Positions 17,713-26,784 of a DNA stretch of 64,000 bases are shown piece by piece; position 1 is the first letter of the stretch, and each line of letters starts with the position of its first letter. Source of the DNA: an uncultured Prevotella sp. (lineage in GTDB: Bacteria > Bacteroidota > Bacteroidia > Bacteroidales > Bacteroidaceae). The stretch lies in the NCBI GenBank assembly GCA_946548065.1, contig CAMNPM010000003.1, positions 1 to 64,000 on the forward strand, given 5' to 3'. Under the pieces are notes generated by a model. That model was not told the origin of the DNA. It searched no databases and was given only the letters and a program-made list of their open reading frames with translations. A program made the position numbers and the translations under genes.

Positions 17713-18882
17713 TTATCGGCTTTTATGGCGCATGAACCACTGGTGTGTGAATAGGTGGTACATGGCGAGGGCCGTGGCGGTGAGGGCCAGGGCTATATAT
17801 AATAATAGGTGTGGCTGTCGGTAGCAGCAGGCGTATCCTACTGCGAGGCCGAGGGCCACGCCAGTCTCCCAACACAGGAAGAATGTGCTTTGCGAAGTGC
17901 CGCGCTGGCAGTGTCGGCTCAGCTTGACGAAGAATAGGAGGAATCGCGCGCTGACGATGCCGGTGGCGAGGCCCAGCAGTAGCGGTGCCATGGGGCTCTG
18001 CGGGTAGGCGGCGAGCACGGTGAGTGCGGCCAGCAGCAGTATGAGCCCGCTGACCACCTCGCTCTTCAGTTCGGCGTCGCGGAAGACGAAGCGCTGTGCG
18101 AGCAGGGCGAGCATGAATCCGCCCATCATGAGTCCGTAGAACATGGGCTGCAGGGGCAGTGCGAGCACCATGCCCAGGGCTATGGTGACAAGGAGCAGGT
18201 TGGCATAGAGCACCGAGCCGCTGGGCAGCAGGAAGCGGTCGAGCGAGACGGGCCGCACGGTCTCGTCGGGTGTGCGGAAGGGGAAGTCTACGCGGTGGAT
18301 GAGTATGGCGGCCATCAGTGCCGTTCCAGCTGCGATGAGCACGAGGTGGCTGAAGTCGAGGACGTGGTAGGCGATGAGCCCGGCCAGTGGTCCGAGCGAC
18401 AGTGCGAAGCGGGCGAACCAGGACGCGCTGTAGTTGGCCTCGGTGCGATGGTGCGACTCACAGGTGTCGATGATGAGTGTGGAGCTGAGCACCATCTGCG
18501 CCAGTCCGAAGGCTGCTCCCAGTGCGGTGCGGTGCAGGATGATGAGCCACGGGTCGACAAACTGGCACCGCTGTTCGTCGAGGTAGAGCAGGAGCAGCAG
18601 GTCGAGGGCCAGTGCCACGATGGCCCAGATGCACACCATGTTGCGGCGGTATCGCTGTACGAGCCACGAGCACTGCGGCCCGAGCAGGTAGAGCCCGGCG
18701 GCATAGGCTCCCATGGCGAGGCCCGTTTGCTGCGGGGTGAAGTTCTGGGTGTGGATGAGCCACTGCGGCAGTACGGGCAGCAGCATGTAGACAGCCATGG
18801 TGAGCAGCAGGTTGGCTACGACGAGGAGCCAGAACTCATGGTGCCAGAGGCGGATGTGTACGGGAGTGTTCTGTGTATTCAA
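17713..18882 (-). CDS. MFS transporter
   Basis: Major facilitator superfamily protein of 389 aa with about 12 predicted membrane helices. The loop after helix 2 (GPQCSWLVQRYRRN) resembles the MFS motif A region in a degenerate form. The substrate cannot be read from sequence; MFS proteins of this size include efflux pumps and metabolite transporters. It is the last gene of HAD-panB-MFS, starting 3 bp after the panB stop. That tight spacing hints at a link to pantothenate metabolism, which is inference only. It is convergent with addB. Confidence 0.85.
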   Translation of the reverse strand: MNTQNTPVHIRLWHHEFWLLVVANLLLTMAVYMLLPVLPQWLIHTQNFTPQQTGLAMGAYAAGLYLLGPQCSWLVQRYRRNMVCIWAIVALALDLLLLLYLDEQRCQFVDPWLIILHRTALGAAFGLAQMVLSSTLIIDTCESHHRTEANYSASWFARFALSLGPLAGLIAYHVLDFSHLVLIAAGTALMAAILIHRVDFPFRTPDETVRPVSLDRFLLPSGSVLYANLLLVTIALGMVLALPLQPMFYGLMMGGFMLALLAQRFVFRDAELKSEVVSGLILLLAALTVLAAYPQSPMAPLLLGLATGIVSARFLLFFVKLSRHCQRGTSQSTFFLCWETGVALGLAVGYACCYRQPHLLLYIALALTATALAMYHLFTHQWFMRHKSR

Positions 18883-18885
18883 TGC

Positions 18886-19707
18886 TTAATAGGATTCGTT
18901 CGTACTGGGGAAGTCGCCGCTCTTGACGTCTTCCACGTATCGGCCGACAGCGTCGGTGATGACGGTGCTCAGGTCGGCGTAGCGCCGCAGGAAACGGGGC
19001 GAGAAGCCCTGCGTCATGCCCAGCATGTCGGCAATCACGAGCACCTGGCCGTCGCATCCCGGTCCGGCGCCGATGCCGATGGTAGGGCATTTCACGATGC
19101 GCGTGACCTCCTCGGCCAGCTTGGCGGGTACTTTCTCGAGGGTGATGCCGAAGCATCCCACCTCGTCGAGCAGCCGTGCGTCGTGCATCAGCTTGTCGGC
19201 CTCGGCCTGCTCCTTGGCGCGTACGGCGTAGGTGCCGAACTTATTGATGCTCTGGGGCGTCAGTCCGAGGTGTCCCATGACGGGGATACCGGCGTCGAGG
19301 ATGCGCTTCACGGTGTCGAGTATCTCCTCGCCACCCTCCATCTTCAGGGCGTCGCATCCCGACTCCTTCATGATGCGTATGGCGTTGCTCACGCCCTCGG
19401 CGGCATTGACCTGGTAGGAGCCAAAGGGCATGTCGCACAGCACCAGTGCGCGCTGCGTGGCGCGGACTACGCTGCGGGCATGGTAAATCATATTATCGAC
19501 CGTCATGGGCAGCGTGGTGTGGTTGCCCGCCATCACGTTGGAGGCCGAGTCGCCCACCAGTATCACGTCCACCCCGGCCTTGTCCACAAGCCCGGCCATG
19601 GTATAGTCGTACGAGGTGAGCATCGATATTTTCTCACCCTTCTGTTTCATCTCCATCAGTCGATGGGTTGTCACCTTGCGGTTGTCGCTAACTAAATATC
19701 CAGCCAT
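18886..19707 (-). CDS. panB: 3-methyl-2-oxobutanoate hydroxymethyltransferase
   Basis: First committed step of pantothenate (vitamin B5/CoA) synthesis: transfers a hydroxymethyl group from 5,10-methylene-THF to alpha-ketoisovalerate, giving ketopantoate. At 273 aa it has the normal length. Family motifs: [31 protein letters not shown] (metal and substrate site), [13 protein letters not shown], and GHLGLTPQS. The 5' spacer separating it from the HAD gene is made entirely of a 23-bp tandem repeat. Confidence 0.97.
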   Translation of the reverse strand: MAGYLVSDNRKVTTHRLMEMKQKGEKISMLTSYDYTMAGLVDKAGVDVILVGDSASNVMAGNHTTLPMTVDNMIYHARSVVRATQRALVLCDMPFGSYQVNAAEGVSNAIRIMKESGCDALKMEGGEEILDTVKRILDAGIPVMGHLGLTPQSINKFGTYAVRAKEQAEADKLMHDARLLDEVGCFGITLEKVPAKLAEEVTRIVKCPTIGIGAGPGCDGQVLVIADMLGMTQGFSPRFLRRYADLSTVITDAVGRYVEDVKSGDFPSTNESY

Positions 19708-19716
19708 ATCTGATTG

Positions 19717-19808
19717 ATATACTATATTAAGTGTGATTGATATATTATATTAATAATGTATGATATACTAAATGAATGATGATTGATATACTAAATTGAT
19801 GATGATTG
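19717..19808 (-). repeat. 23-bp tandem repeat x4 spanning the HAD/panB junction
   Basis: Four consecutive units start at 19717, 19740, 19763 and 19786 with an exact 23-bp period. All begin atata(c/t)ta on the plus strand and end with (a/g)tg or ttg. The unit at 19786-19808 contains the stop codon and last five codons of the HAD gene; on the other side the array ends 9 bp before the panB start. The whole spacer is therefore repeat. Confidence 0.9.
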
Positions 19809-20438
19809 ATGTGGGTCGATGTCAGCTGCCAGCAGGGCGGTGTAGTCGCCTATCACGTGGTCGCATAGGGGGCGGATGGCTTCGGCGGCATTGGTGGTGG
19901 CCAGTCCGACGACGGTCATTCCGGCAGCGCGACCGGAGCGCAGGCCATTGAACGAGTCCTCGAAGACCACGCACTCCTCGGGCCGTGCGCCCAGTCGGCG
20001 GGCGGCGCGAAGGTAGCAGTCGGGGTCGGGCTTCGAGGCCGCGAAGTCCTCCGAGGTCAGTATAGCGTCGAACATGCCCTGGAACTCCGGGTGCGCCCCG
20101 TAGACGGCCAGCATCTTCTGTCGGTTGGAGCTGGTGACCACGGCGGTCTGTACGTTGCGACGGCGCAGCAGGGCTATGTACTCCTGGAATCCCGCCACGT
20201 AGCGGTAGTCCATCTGCTGCTCAAAGCGGTCGAGCCGCTCGGTAATGAGCGCCTGCTTGTCGCGCAGCGGCCCAGAGAACCACGCGTCGTAGATCTGCAC
20301 CAGCGTCTGGCCTTTGATCTCGTGCTCCAGCCCCGGGCGCTCCGGGTGGAACTCGCGGCACTGCTGGCCCCAGAACACCGTGTACTGCCCCTCGGTGTCG
20401 AAAACAACACCGTCCAGGTCGAATAAAGCAGCCTTCAT
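19791..20438 (-). CDS. HAD-superfamily hydrolase (beta-phosphoglucomutase-like)
   Basis: HAD phosphatase/phosphoglucomutase-type protein of about 215 aa. Motif I is LFDLDGVVFDTEG (nucleophile Asp), motif II VVTSSNR, the Lys region is SKPDPDCYL, and motif IV is VVFEDSFNGLRSG. The alpha-helical cap after motif I fits the beta-PGM/GPH subfamily, whose substrates are small phosphosugars. The ORF opens at 20468, but the -7 promoter box overlaps that start; I chose MKAALFDLDG at 20438, which leaves a 20-25 nt leader. The last codons lie inside the 23-bp repeat. Confidence 0.88.
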   Translation of the reverse strand: MKAALFDLDGVVFDTEGQYTVFWGQQCREFHPERPGLEHEIKGQTLVQIYDAWFSGPLRDKQALITERLDRFEQQMDYRYVAGFQEYIALLRRRNVQTAVVTSSNRQKMLAVYGAHPEFQGMFDAILTSEDFAASKPDPDCYLRAARRLGARPEECVVFEDSFNGLRSGRAAGMTVVGLATTNAAEAIRPLCDHVIGDYTALLAADIDPHQSSSI

Positions 20439-20465
20439 ATCAAGTATATTTTTCATAATCGGCTG

Positions 20466-20497
20466 CAAAGGTAGTGCAAATCGCGCGAATATCCAAA
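20466..20497 (-). promoter_or_regulatory. Promoter of the HAD-panB-MFS operon
   Basis: On the minus strand TTTG (20497-20494), 20 bp, TACCTTTG (20473-20466). This is a full consensus match and excludes the most upstream ATG of the HAD ORF. Confidence 0.8.
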
Positions 20498-20530
20498 TTT
20501 ATTTGCCACTTTTACGCAGAAGCCCCCCTA

Positions 20531-20549
20531 CCCTCCCTACACGGGAGGG
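20531..20549. repeat. GC-rich extragenic hairpin, REP-like
   Basis: CCCTCCC-TACAC-GGGAGGG forms a perfect 7-bp GC stem within a C/G-rich island in an otherwise AT-rich divergent spacer (20439-20680). It resembles dispersed GC-rich extragenic palindromes, but only one copy is seen in this window. Confidence 0.45.
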
Positions 20550-20644
20550 GCCGCCACCGTCGTCATTAATCACTAAGTCTATGAAAAAATCGACTGCATA
20601 GGTACGAAGAAACCAACAAAATGAAAAACGAAATCCGATTTTCT

Positions 20645-20675
20645 TTTGCCGTTCAAACCTTTATTCGTACCTTTG
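20645..20675 (+). promoter_or_regulatory. Promoter of rsmG
   Basis: TTTG (20645-20648), 19 bp, TACCTTTG (20668-20675). The box ends 5 bp before the rsmG ATG at 20681, so the transcript should start at or within a few bases of the start codon. Confidence 0.8.
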
Positions 20676-20680
20676 CAGGC

Positions 20681-21301
20681 ATGAAACAGATACTACACTA
20701 CTTCCCCGACCTCAGCCCCGAGCAGCAGCAGCAGCTCAGCATGCTCGACGAGCTCTACCGCGACTGGAACCAGAAGATCAACGTCATATCCCGCCGCGAC
20801 ATCGACAACCTCTACCTCCACCACGTGCTCCACTCCATGGCCATCGCCCGACTCATACACTTCCGGCCCGACACGCGCATACTCGACTTCGGCACCGGAG
20901 GAGGATTCCCAGGCATACCGCTGGCCATACTCTTCCCCCAGTGCCACTTCAAGCTCATCGACGGCACAGGCAAGAAGATACGCGTAGCACAAGAGGTAGC
21001 ACGGGCCATAGGACTCAGAAACTGCACCATCGAGCACCTGCGAGGCGAGCAGGAGACAGGCCGCTACGACTTCATCGTCAGCCGCGCCGTCATGCCACTG
21101 CCCGAGCTGCAGAAGATAGTCCGAAAGAACATCGCCCGCCAGCAGCACAACGCACTACCCAACGGCATCATCTGCCTGAAAGGAGGCGACCTCCAGGCCG
21201 AACTGCAACCCTTCCGCCACATCGTAGAGACCGCCGACCTAAGCCAGTGGTTCACCGAAGACTGGTTCAAGGAAAAACACGTCGTCTACCTCCCCATGTA
21301 G
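20681..21301 (+). CDS. rsmG: 16S rRNA (guanine527-N7)-methyltransferase
   Basis: SAM-dependent methyltransferase (GidB) that makes m7G527 in 16S rRNA. The SAM-binding motif is LDFGTGGGFPGIPLAI; ISRRDIDNLYLHHVLHS is the conserved N-terminal segment, and FIVSRAVMPLPEL holds the later catalytic-domain motif. The ORF is open from 20621, but I chose the ATG at 20681 (MKQILHYFPDLS) because the upstream part contains the promoter and family members begin with this segment. This gives about 206 aa, normal for GidB. The mRNA appears leaderless or nearly so. Confidence 0.94.
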   Translation: MKQILHYFPDLSPEQQQQLSMLDELYRDWNQKINVISRRDIDNLYLHHVLHSMAIARLIHFRPDTRILDFGTGGGFPGIPLAILFPQCHFKLIDGTGKKIRVAQEVARAIGLRNCTIEHLRGEQETGRYDFIVSRAVMPLPELQKIVRKNIARQQHNALPNGIICLKGGDLQAELQPFRHIVETADLSQWFTEDWFKEKHVVYLPM

Positions 21302-21312
21302 ACAACGTATAA

Positions 21313-21340
21313 GAGGCCGCCCCCAAGCGAGTGCGGCCTC
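21313..21340 (+). terminator. GC hairpin after rsmG
   Basis: GAGGCCGC / GCGGCCTC form an 8-bp GC stem with a 12-nt loop, 12 bp after the rsmG stop. No T-tract follows, so termination here would be weak; it may instead stabilise the 3' end. Confidence 0.5.
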
Positions 21341-21361
21341 CCAATAACAATGTATAGCGAG

Positions 21362-22012
21362 TCAGCGAAGATAAGGATTGAACTTCAGCTCGTCGGCAAT
21401 AGTGCTCCGAGGGCCGTGACCGCACAGCACCGCCGTCTCCTCAGGCAGCCGAGCCACCACCTGCCGTAGCGAATGCTCCATCTCAGCCCAGCTGCCCTCA
21501 GCAAAGTCGGTACGCCCGATGCTCATCCGGAACAGCGTATCCCCCGTGAACACCACATGCTCCGACTCGCAGTAGAACAGTACCGAACCGTGCGTATGCC
21601 CCGGCGTCGACAGCACACGCAGCTCGTGGCTGCCGAACCGCACCACATCGCCATCCTGCAGCCGGCGACCCACAGAAACAGGCGCCAGCTCCTTATCCAG
21701 CTCCATGCCAAACAACGTGCGAGCCTGCTCGTCCAAGTGCTCAACCATCTCCGCGTCCAGCTCGCTCACCTCCACCTTCAGCCCATACTCACCATACACA
21801 AACCTATTGCCGAAGTTATGGTCCAGGTGGCCGTGAGTAGCCAGCAGATGCACAGGCCGCAGACCACCGCCGCCAATATAACCGCGCAGCGCGCCACGCT
21901 CATCCTCCCACATCGCGCCACAGTCAATGATGACACACTCACACGTCTCGTCGCTCACCACATAGCAGTTCTCCTGCAGCGGATTGCACATAAAACTCTT
22001 AATCGAAATCAT
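21362..22012 (-). CDS. MBL-fold metallo-hydrolase (glyoxalase II-like)
   Basis: 216-aa metallo-beta-lactamase fold hydrolase. The metal-binding motif THGHLDH (about residue 59), the later histidine in TPGHTHGS, the bridging aspartate in FTGDTLF and the final CGHGPRST are all present. The overall form is that of hydroxyacylglutathione hydrolase-like proteins (YcbL/GloB2 type), so the substrate may be a thioester. It lies 30 bp downstream of the GH10-like gene on the same strand. Confidence 0.9.
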   Translation of the reverse strand: MISIKSFMCNPLQENCYVVSDETCECVIIDCGAMWEDERGALRGYIGGGGLRPVHLLATHGHLDHNFGNRFVYGEYGLKVEVSELDAEMVEHLDEQARTLFGMELDKELAPVSVGRRLQDGDVVRFGSHELRVLSTPGHTHGSVLFYCESEHVVFTGDTLFRMSIGRTDFAEGSWAEMEHSLRQVVARLPEETAVLCGHGPRSTIADELKFNPYLR

Positions 22013-22042
22013 AGCAAATCTTCATCGAATCCCCTCGAAACC

Positions 22043-23524
22043 TCACTCCTTAACCTTAACCTTCACACCCTTGCTCTCGTTCTGCAGGCGGTCCAGCGCC
22101 GTGACCACATACACACAAGGCACACGCTCACCCCGAGGCAACTCATAAAACGTCTCCGGCGTCAGCGCCACCAGATGGCTCGCATCCTCGATATTCACAC
22201 GCTCGCCGCGATCAAAGCGATACACACCATAGAGCACGGCCTCGTCCTTCCAGCCCTTGCCCCGCGGAGCAGTCCAGAACAACACGCGCTGACCCTCCAC
22301 GCTGAACGACTTCACCTTCCTCGGCTTCTTAGGAGCCTTGCGGTCGATGCGCGACATCGTAGGCTGCAGCGCAGGCCGCCGCCAGTACACATTGCGCAGC
22401 GCACTGCCATAGTTCCCCACGTTGTCCACAGCAGCCTTCGCATACCACAGCACAGTACCCTTCACACGCGGCAGCTGCTGGTGAAGCAACATCTTAGCAC
22501 CCAGCTGGTGGCGGCTGCCGTCGCGCGGGTCGCGGTGCTTCACCGTGCGCTCCACATCCTCACCGATATACAGGTCCGTATTAGTCAGGTTAGCACTCCA
22601 CCAGCGTATCAGCTCCTCATAGTCCGCAGCCTTGTGGCCAATCTCCCAGTACAGCTGCGGCACACAATAGTCCATCCAACCCTCGCGGTCCCACAGCAGC
22701 ACGTCGGCATACAGCTCGTCATAGTTCTGCAAACCGTTAGTACGCGAGCCGTTAGGGTCGCTACGCTGGTTGCGGTAGATGCCGAAGGGCGAGATGCCCA
22801 CCTTCACCCAAGGCTTGGCCTCGTGCACCGTATGGTACAGCTGCTCGATGAACAGGTTCACGTTCATACGCCGCCAGTCACGGATGTCACCCAGCCCGTA
22901 GTTGTTGGCACGGAAGAACGCACGGTCCGGAATCTCAACCCCAGCCACGGGATAGGGATAGAAATAGTCGTCGATGTGCAGACCATCCACATCATAACGC
23001 GTCACAATGTCGCGCACCACGTCGCAGATATAGTCACGGCACTGCTTCAGCGCAGGGTTCAGCAGCGTCAGACCGTCATACTCGAACGTCCACTCCGGAT
23101 GCTGCACCACCACATGGTTGCGAGCATTGCCGTGAGGCGACTTCGTCTTAGCACGATACGGATTAATCCACGCATGCAGCTCCATGCCCCGCCTGTGACA
23201 CTGATCAATCATCCACTGCAGAGGGTCCCAGTAGGGATACGGCCGACTGCCCTGCTCACCAGTCAGATAGTAGCTCCAAGGCTCCAGCCCACTCTCGTAG
23301 AGCGCATCGCACTCCGGCCGAACCTGGAAGATGATGGCATTGCAGCCGTCCTTCTTCAGCTCGTCCAGCTGGTACAGCAGCGTGCGCTGCATCACCTCAG
23401 TACCTATACCCTTGAACTGTCCGTTCACACACTGTATCCACGCTCCGCGGAACTCACGCTTCGGCTGGCCCTGCACACCAAGCGCCACGGCCAGCAACAA
23501 TAAAATCCATTTTATTCTAATCAT
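22043..23524 (-). CDS. GH10-like family glycosyl hydrolase (DUF187/GHL10)
   Basis: Exported predicted glycoside hydrolase of the YngK/GHL10 group (493 aa). The signal peptide is residues 1-19 (LLLLAVALGVQGQ). The TIM-barrel region has the typical motifs FRGAWIQCV, NAIIFQVRPECDALY, HAWINPYR and GLHIDDYFYP, the last with the acidic residues expected at the active site. A C-terminal fibronectin-like domain is plausible after about residue 400. The substrate is unknown; some relatives act on cell-envelope glycans. Its start codon lies inside the third, most degenerate copy of a 30-bp repeat that begins in the metH 3' end. Confidence 0.88.
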   Translation of the reverse strand: MIRIKWILLLLAVALGVQGQPKREFRGAWIQCVNGQFKGIGTEVMQRTLLYQLDELKKDGCNAIIFQVRPECDALYESGLEPWSYYLTGEQGSRPYPYWDPLQWMIDQCHRRGMELHAWINPYRAKTKSPHGNARNHVVVQHPEWTFEYDGLTLLNPALKQCRDYICDVVRDIVTRYDVDGLHIDDYFYPYPVAGVEIPDRAFFRANNYGLGDIRDWRRMNVNLFIEQLYHTVHEAKPWVKVGISPFGIYRNQRSDPNGSRTNGLQNYDELYADVLLWDREGWMDYCVPQLYWEIGHKAADYEELIRWWSANLTNTDLYIGEDVERTVKHRDPRDGSRHQLGAKMLLHQQLPRVKGTVLWYAKAAVDNVGNYGSALRNVYWRRPALQPTMSRIDRKAPKKPRKVKSFSVEGQRVLFWTAPRGKGWKDEAVLYGVYRFDRGERVNIEDASHLVALTPETFYELPRGERVPCVYVVTALDRLQNESKGVKVKVKE

Positions 23525-23610
23525 ATCTTCGGTTTGTCAATATCCATTGTTATATCCCGGGCTTGTTAAGTCTCGCCTTTTATATCTTGGGCTTGTTACG
23601 TCTTGCCTCC
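23521..23610 (-). repeat. 30-bp tandem repeat x3 across the metH/GH10 boundary
   Basis: Units at 23581-23610, 23551-23580 and 23521-23550 line up at a 30-bp period. The first encodes the C-terminal residues and stop of MetH, the second is spacer with another in-frame stop, and the third is more degenerate and holds the GH10-like start codon. The common core on the plus strand is tatatctt-ggcttgtta. Confidence 0.8.
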
Positions 23611-26294
23611 TCCAGCGACAGCAACTGACGCTGTTCCTCCTCATAGTGCTCGCGAAGATGCTCATAGCGGCTCCCCAGCTCGCGCTCCATCTTGCGGCCC
23701 TCAGCGCGGTCCATCAAGCGGGCCGCAACCAGCGCGTTCTGCGAAGCATCCTTCATCCACACCACCGGACCGCCATATACCGGAGCAATCTTCAGAGCCA
23801 CATGCAGCTCGCTCGTCGTAGCACCGCCTATCATCACCGGAATGTCCAGCCCGGCACGCTCCAACTCGCGGCACACGTTCACCATCTCCTCCAGCGAAGG
23901 AGTAATCAGACCCGACAGACCAATCATGTCAACGCCCTCCTCACGGGCCTTGCGCACTATCTGCTCGGCAGGCACCATCACGCCCATGTCTATCACCTCA
24001 TAGCCGTTGCAAGCCATGATCACACCCACGATGTTCTTACCAATGTCATGCACGTCGCCCTTCACCGTGGCCAGCAGCACCTTGCCGCTCTTACGCGCTC
24101 CCGGGCCGCGCTGCTCCTCAATATACGGCTGCAGAATACCCACAGCCTGCTTCATCGTGCGCGCCGTCTTCACCACCTGCGGCAGGAACATCTTGCCCTC
24201 GCCGAACAGCTGGCCCACACGGTTCATCCCCGCCATCAGCGGACCCTCGATAATGTCGACCGCCCGCCCATACTTACCCAGAGCCTCCCGCAGGTCCTCC
24301 TCCAAACGGTCGCCAACGCCCTTCACCAGAGCCTCCTGCAACCGCTCCTCCACCCCGCCATCCCGACTAGGGCTACTAGTCCCCCTAGGACTACTAGGAC
24401 CACTAGCCCCACTAGTCCCACTAGTCCCACTAGTCCCACTAGCCTCCCTAGCCTCCCCCAGCCGCGCAGCCAGCGCAATGAGCCGCTCCGAAGCACCAGT
24501 GCAGCGGTTCAAGATAACATCCTCGATCATCTCCAGCTCATCGCCAGGAATATCACTATACTGCACCTTCATCGCCGGGTTGACAATGGCAAAGTCCATC
24601 CCCGCCTGTATGGCGTGATACAGGAACACCGCATGCATCGCCTCGCGGATATAGTTGTTGCCCCGAAACGAGAACGACAGATTAGACACGCCGCCGCTGA
24701 CATGCGCGCCCGGCAGGTTCTCGCGTATCCAGCGCGTGGCACGGATGAAGTCGGCAGCATATGCGTCGTGCTCCTCCATACCCGTGGCAACGGCCAGGAT
24801 ATTCGGGTCGAAGATAATATCCAGCGGATTGAAGCCCACCTCCTCCGTCAGCAGCCGATACGAACGCTCGGCAATGGCAATCCGACGCTCGTAGCTGGTG
24901 GCCTGCCCTTCCTCGTCGAAGCACATCACCACCACGGCAGCACCATAGCGCTTCACGTCGCGGGCATGACGGAGGAACACCGCCTCGCCCTCCTTCAGCG
25001 AAATGCTGTTGACGATGCCCTTGCCCTGCAGACACTTCAGGCCTGCCACAATGACATCCCAGTCGCTCGAGTCTATCATCACCGGCACCGCTGCTATATC
25101 GGGCTCGGCAGCTATCGTATTGAGAAACGTCACCATCTCGCGGCGGGCATCCAACAGCCCGTCGTCCATGTTCACATCGAGCACCAACGCACCGTCGGCC
25201 ACCTGCTTGCGGGCTATCGCAACCGCCTCGTCGTACTGATGTTCCTTGATGAGACGCAGGAACTTGCGCGAACCGGCCACGTTGCAGCGCTCGCCTATCA
25301 CATTGAACGTCGAGGGCTGGATCTGTAGAACGTCCAGCCCGCTGAGCTGCATCTGCTGCACAGCGGCGGCAGGCCGACGGGGCGACTTGCCCTGTACCAA
25401 AGGCACATAGCGGGCAATGAACTCGGGAGTGGTGCCGCAGCAGCCACCGATGATGTTCACCAGGCCCTCGTCCACCATCTGCCCCATCTTCGGGGCCATG
25501 CTCTCAGCAGTCTCGTCGTAGAGTCCCAGCGCATTGGGCAGACCGGCATTGGGATAGGCACTAATATAATAAGGTGACTTGCTGGCCATCTGGCGCAGAT
25601 AAGGCAACATCTGCGTAGCACCGAACGAACAGTTCAGTCCCACCGAGAAGACGGGATACGACGACACGGAGGCCAGGAAGGCATCGATGGTCTGTCCGCT
25701 CAGTGTGCGGCCCGCCAGGTCGCTGACGGTCATGCTGAGCATCAGCGGAACCCGTCGTCCTCGGGCTTTCATCGCCTGCAAGGCGGCATCCATGGCCACC
25801 TTGGCATTCAGGGTGTCGAAGATGGTCTCCACCAGCACGGCATCCACCCCACCCTCCAGCAGGGCGTCGGCCTCCTCGTAATAGGCATCGAACAGCGTAT
25901 CGTAATCCAACTCGCGCAGCGCCGGGTTCGACACGTCGGGCGACATCGAGCACGTCTTGTTCGTCGGACCTATCGACCCGGCCACGAAGCGCGGCTTGTC
26001 CGGCGAAGAGAACTCATCGGCGCACTGACGGGCGATGCAGGCTCCCTCAAGGGCCATCCGGCGAGCCTGCTCCTCCATGTGATAGTCGGCCTGCGAGATG
26101 CGCTGAGCACTAAACGTATTCGTAGTGATGATGTCGGCTCCTGCAGCCAGATACTGCCGGTGGATATCGGCTATCACGTCAGGACGCGACAGGTTGAGCG
26201 CGTCGGAGTTGCCCGTCTTACCCAATATCTGCCCTATCATGGTACCCATCGCACCATCCAGTATCAATATGCGTTCTCTGATTACTTGCTCCAT
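23580..26294 (-). CDS. metH: Cobalamin-dependent methionine synthase, short form
   Basis: Transfers the methyl group of methyl-THF to homocysteine through B12. Domains: homocysteine S-methyltransferase (about 1-300, zinc cysteines in VGLNCSFG and [11 protein letters not shown]), pterin-binding (about 310-590, [16 protein letters not shown]), B12 cap (about 655-735) and B12-binding (about 740-880, DVHDIGKN with the axial His, then GLSGLITPS and IGGATTS). The C-terminal SAM-dependent reactivation domain of the 1227-aa E. coli enzyme is missing, as far as I know the usual state in Bacteroidota. A Ser/Gly/Thr linker near residues 613-645 is coded by a 9-bp CTAG repeat. It overlaps smpB by 13 bp; there is no room for a riboswitch. 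Confidence 0.96.
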   Translation of the reverse strand: MEQVIRERILILDGAMGTMIGQILGKTGNSDALNLSRPDVIADIHRQYLAAGADIITTNTFSAQRISQADYHMEEQARRMALEGACIARQCADEFSSPDKPRFVAGSIGPTNKTCSMSPDVSNPALRELDYDTLFDAYYEEADALLEGGVDAVLVETIFDTLNAKVAMDAALQAMKARGRRVPLMLSMTVSDLAGRTLSGQTIDAFLASVSSYPVFSVGLNCSFGATQMLPYLRQMASKSPYYISAYPNAGLPNALGLYDETAESMAPKMGQMVDEGLVNIIGGCCGTTPEFIARYVPLVQGKSPRRPAAAVQQMQLSGLDVLQIQPSTFNVIGERCNVAGSRKFLRLIKEHQYDEAVAIARKQVADGALVLDVNMDDGLLDARREMVTFLNTIAAEPDIAAVPVMIDSSDWDVIVAGLKCLQGKGIVNSISLKEGEAVFLRHARDVKRYGAAVVVMCFDEEGQATSYERRIAIAERSYRLLTEEVGFNPLDIIFDPNILAVATGMEEHDAYAADFIRATRWIRENLPGAHVSGGVSNLSFSFRGNNYIREAMHAVFLYHAIQAGMDFAIVNPAMKVQYSDIPGDELEMIEDVILNRCTGASERLIALAARLGEAREASGTSGTSGTSGASGPSSPRGTSSPSRDGGVEERLQEALVKGVGDRLEEDLREALGKYGRAVDIIEGPLMAGMNRVGQLFGEGKMFLPQVVKTARTMKQAVGILQPYIEEQRGPGARKSGKVLLATVKGDVHDIGKNIVGVIMACNGYEVIDMGVMVPAEQIVRKAREEGVDMIGLSGLITPSLEEMVNVCRELERAGLDIPVMIGGATTSELHVALKIAPVYGGPVVWMKDASQNALVAARLMDRAEGRKMERELGSRYEHLREHYEEEQRQLLSLEEARRNKPKI
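24366..24455 (-). repeat. 9-bp CTAG repeat x10 inside metH
   Basis: Ten consecutive nonamers in perfect register, all of the form (A/C)CTAGNNNN on the plus strand (for example actagtccc x4, actagcccc, actaggacc). They code for the TSG/ASG/SSP linker between the pterin and B12-cap domains. The period is a multiple of three, so frame is kept. Confidence 0.92.
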
Positions 26295-26767
26295 ACCTTC
26301 ATTGCACGATCCATCTCGCGGCGGTCTTCTTTCTCCTTCAGCGTCTGACGCTTGTCAAACTCCTTCTTACCTTTACACAGGGCGATGTCCATCTTGGCAC
26401 GACCGTTCTGGTCGATGAACACCAGCAGCGGCACGATAGTGTAGCCAGTCTGCTTGGTGGCCGACTCCAGTTTGCGTATCTCGCGCTTAGTGAGCAGCAG
26501 CTTGCGGTCGCGCTTCAGGTCATGATTGTTGTACGAACCGTAGAAGTAGGGCGAGATGTTCATACCCTTCACCCACATCTCGCCGTTCATAATCGTGCAG
26601 TAGGTGTCTACCAGCGAGGCCTTGCCCAGACGGATACTCTTGATCTCGGTACCGGTGAGGACTATACCCGCAGTAAAGGTCTCGATGAAAAAGTATTCAA
26701 ACGAGGCCTTCTTGTTCTTTATGTTGACAGGACTCTTCTTCCTGATCAGTTCTTCTTCCTTATTCAC
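26282..26767 (-). CDS. smpB: SsrA-binding protein SmpB
   Basis: Binds tmRNA and brings it to stalled ribosomes for trans-translation. 161 aa; the OB-fold core contains [20 protein letters not shown] and [23 protein letters not shown], followed by the basic C-terminal tail [19 protein letters not shown] that enters the decoding centre. No ssrA gene is visible in this window. It lies 17 bp downstream of the DMP19-family gene and overlaps metH. Confidence 0.97.
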   Translation of the reverse strand: MNKEEELIRKKSPVNIKNKKASFEYFFIETFTAGIVLTGTEIKSIRLGKASLVDTYCTIMNGEMWVKGMNISPYFYGSYNNHDLKRDRKLLLTKREIRKLESATKQTGYTIVPLLVFIDQNGRAKMDIALCKGKKEFDKRQTLKEKEDRREMDRAMKVWSK

Positions 26768-26784
26768 TATACTTGTATTTACAA

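Noticed and set aside
18295-19695. 466-aa plus-strand ORF
   Set aside because: Antisense to panB and the MFS gene, spanning their junction; a shadow frame.
21473-23503. 676-aa plus-strand ORF
   Set aside because: Runs antisense to both the MBL hydrolase and GH10-like genes, crosses their junction, and is rich in His/Arg/Leu as expected for a GC-biased shadow frame.
23331-25328. 665-aa plus-strand ORF
   Set aside because: Antisense to metH and GH10-like genes; same His/Arg/Leu bias and no motif.
26282-26300. Cobalamin or SAM riboswitch before metH
   Set aside because: metH overlaps smpB by 13 bp, so there is no leader to hold one.
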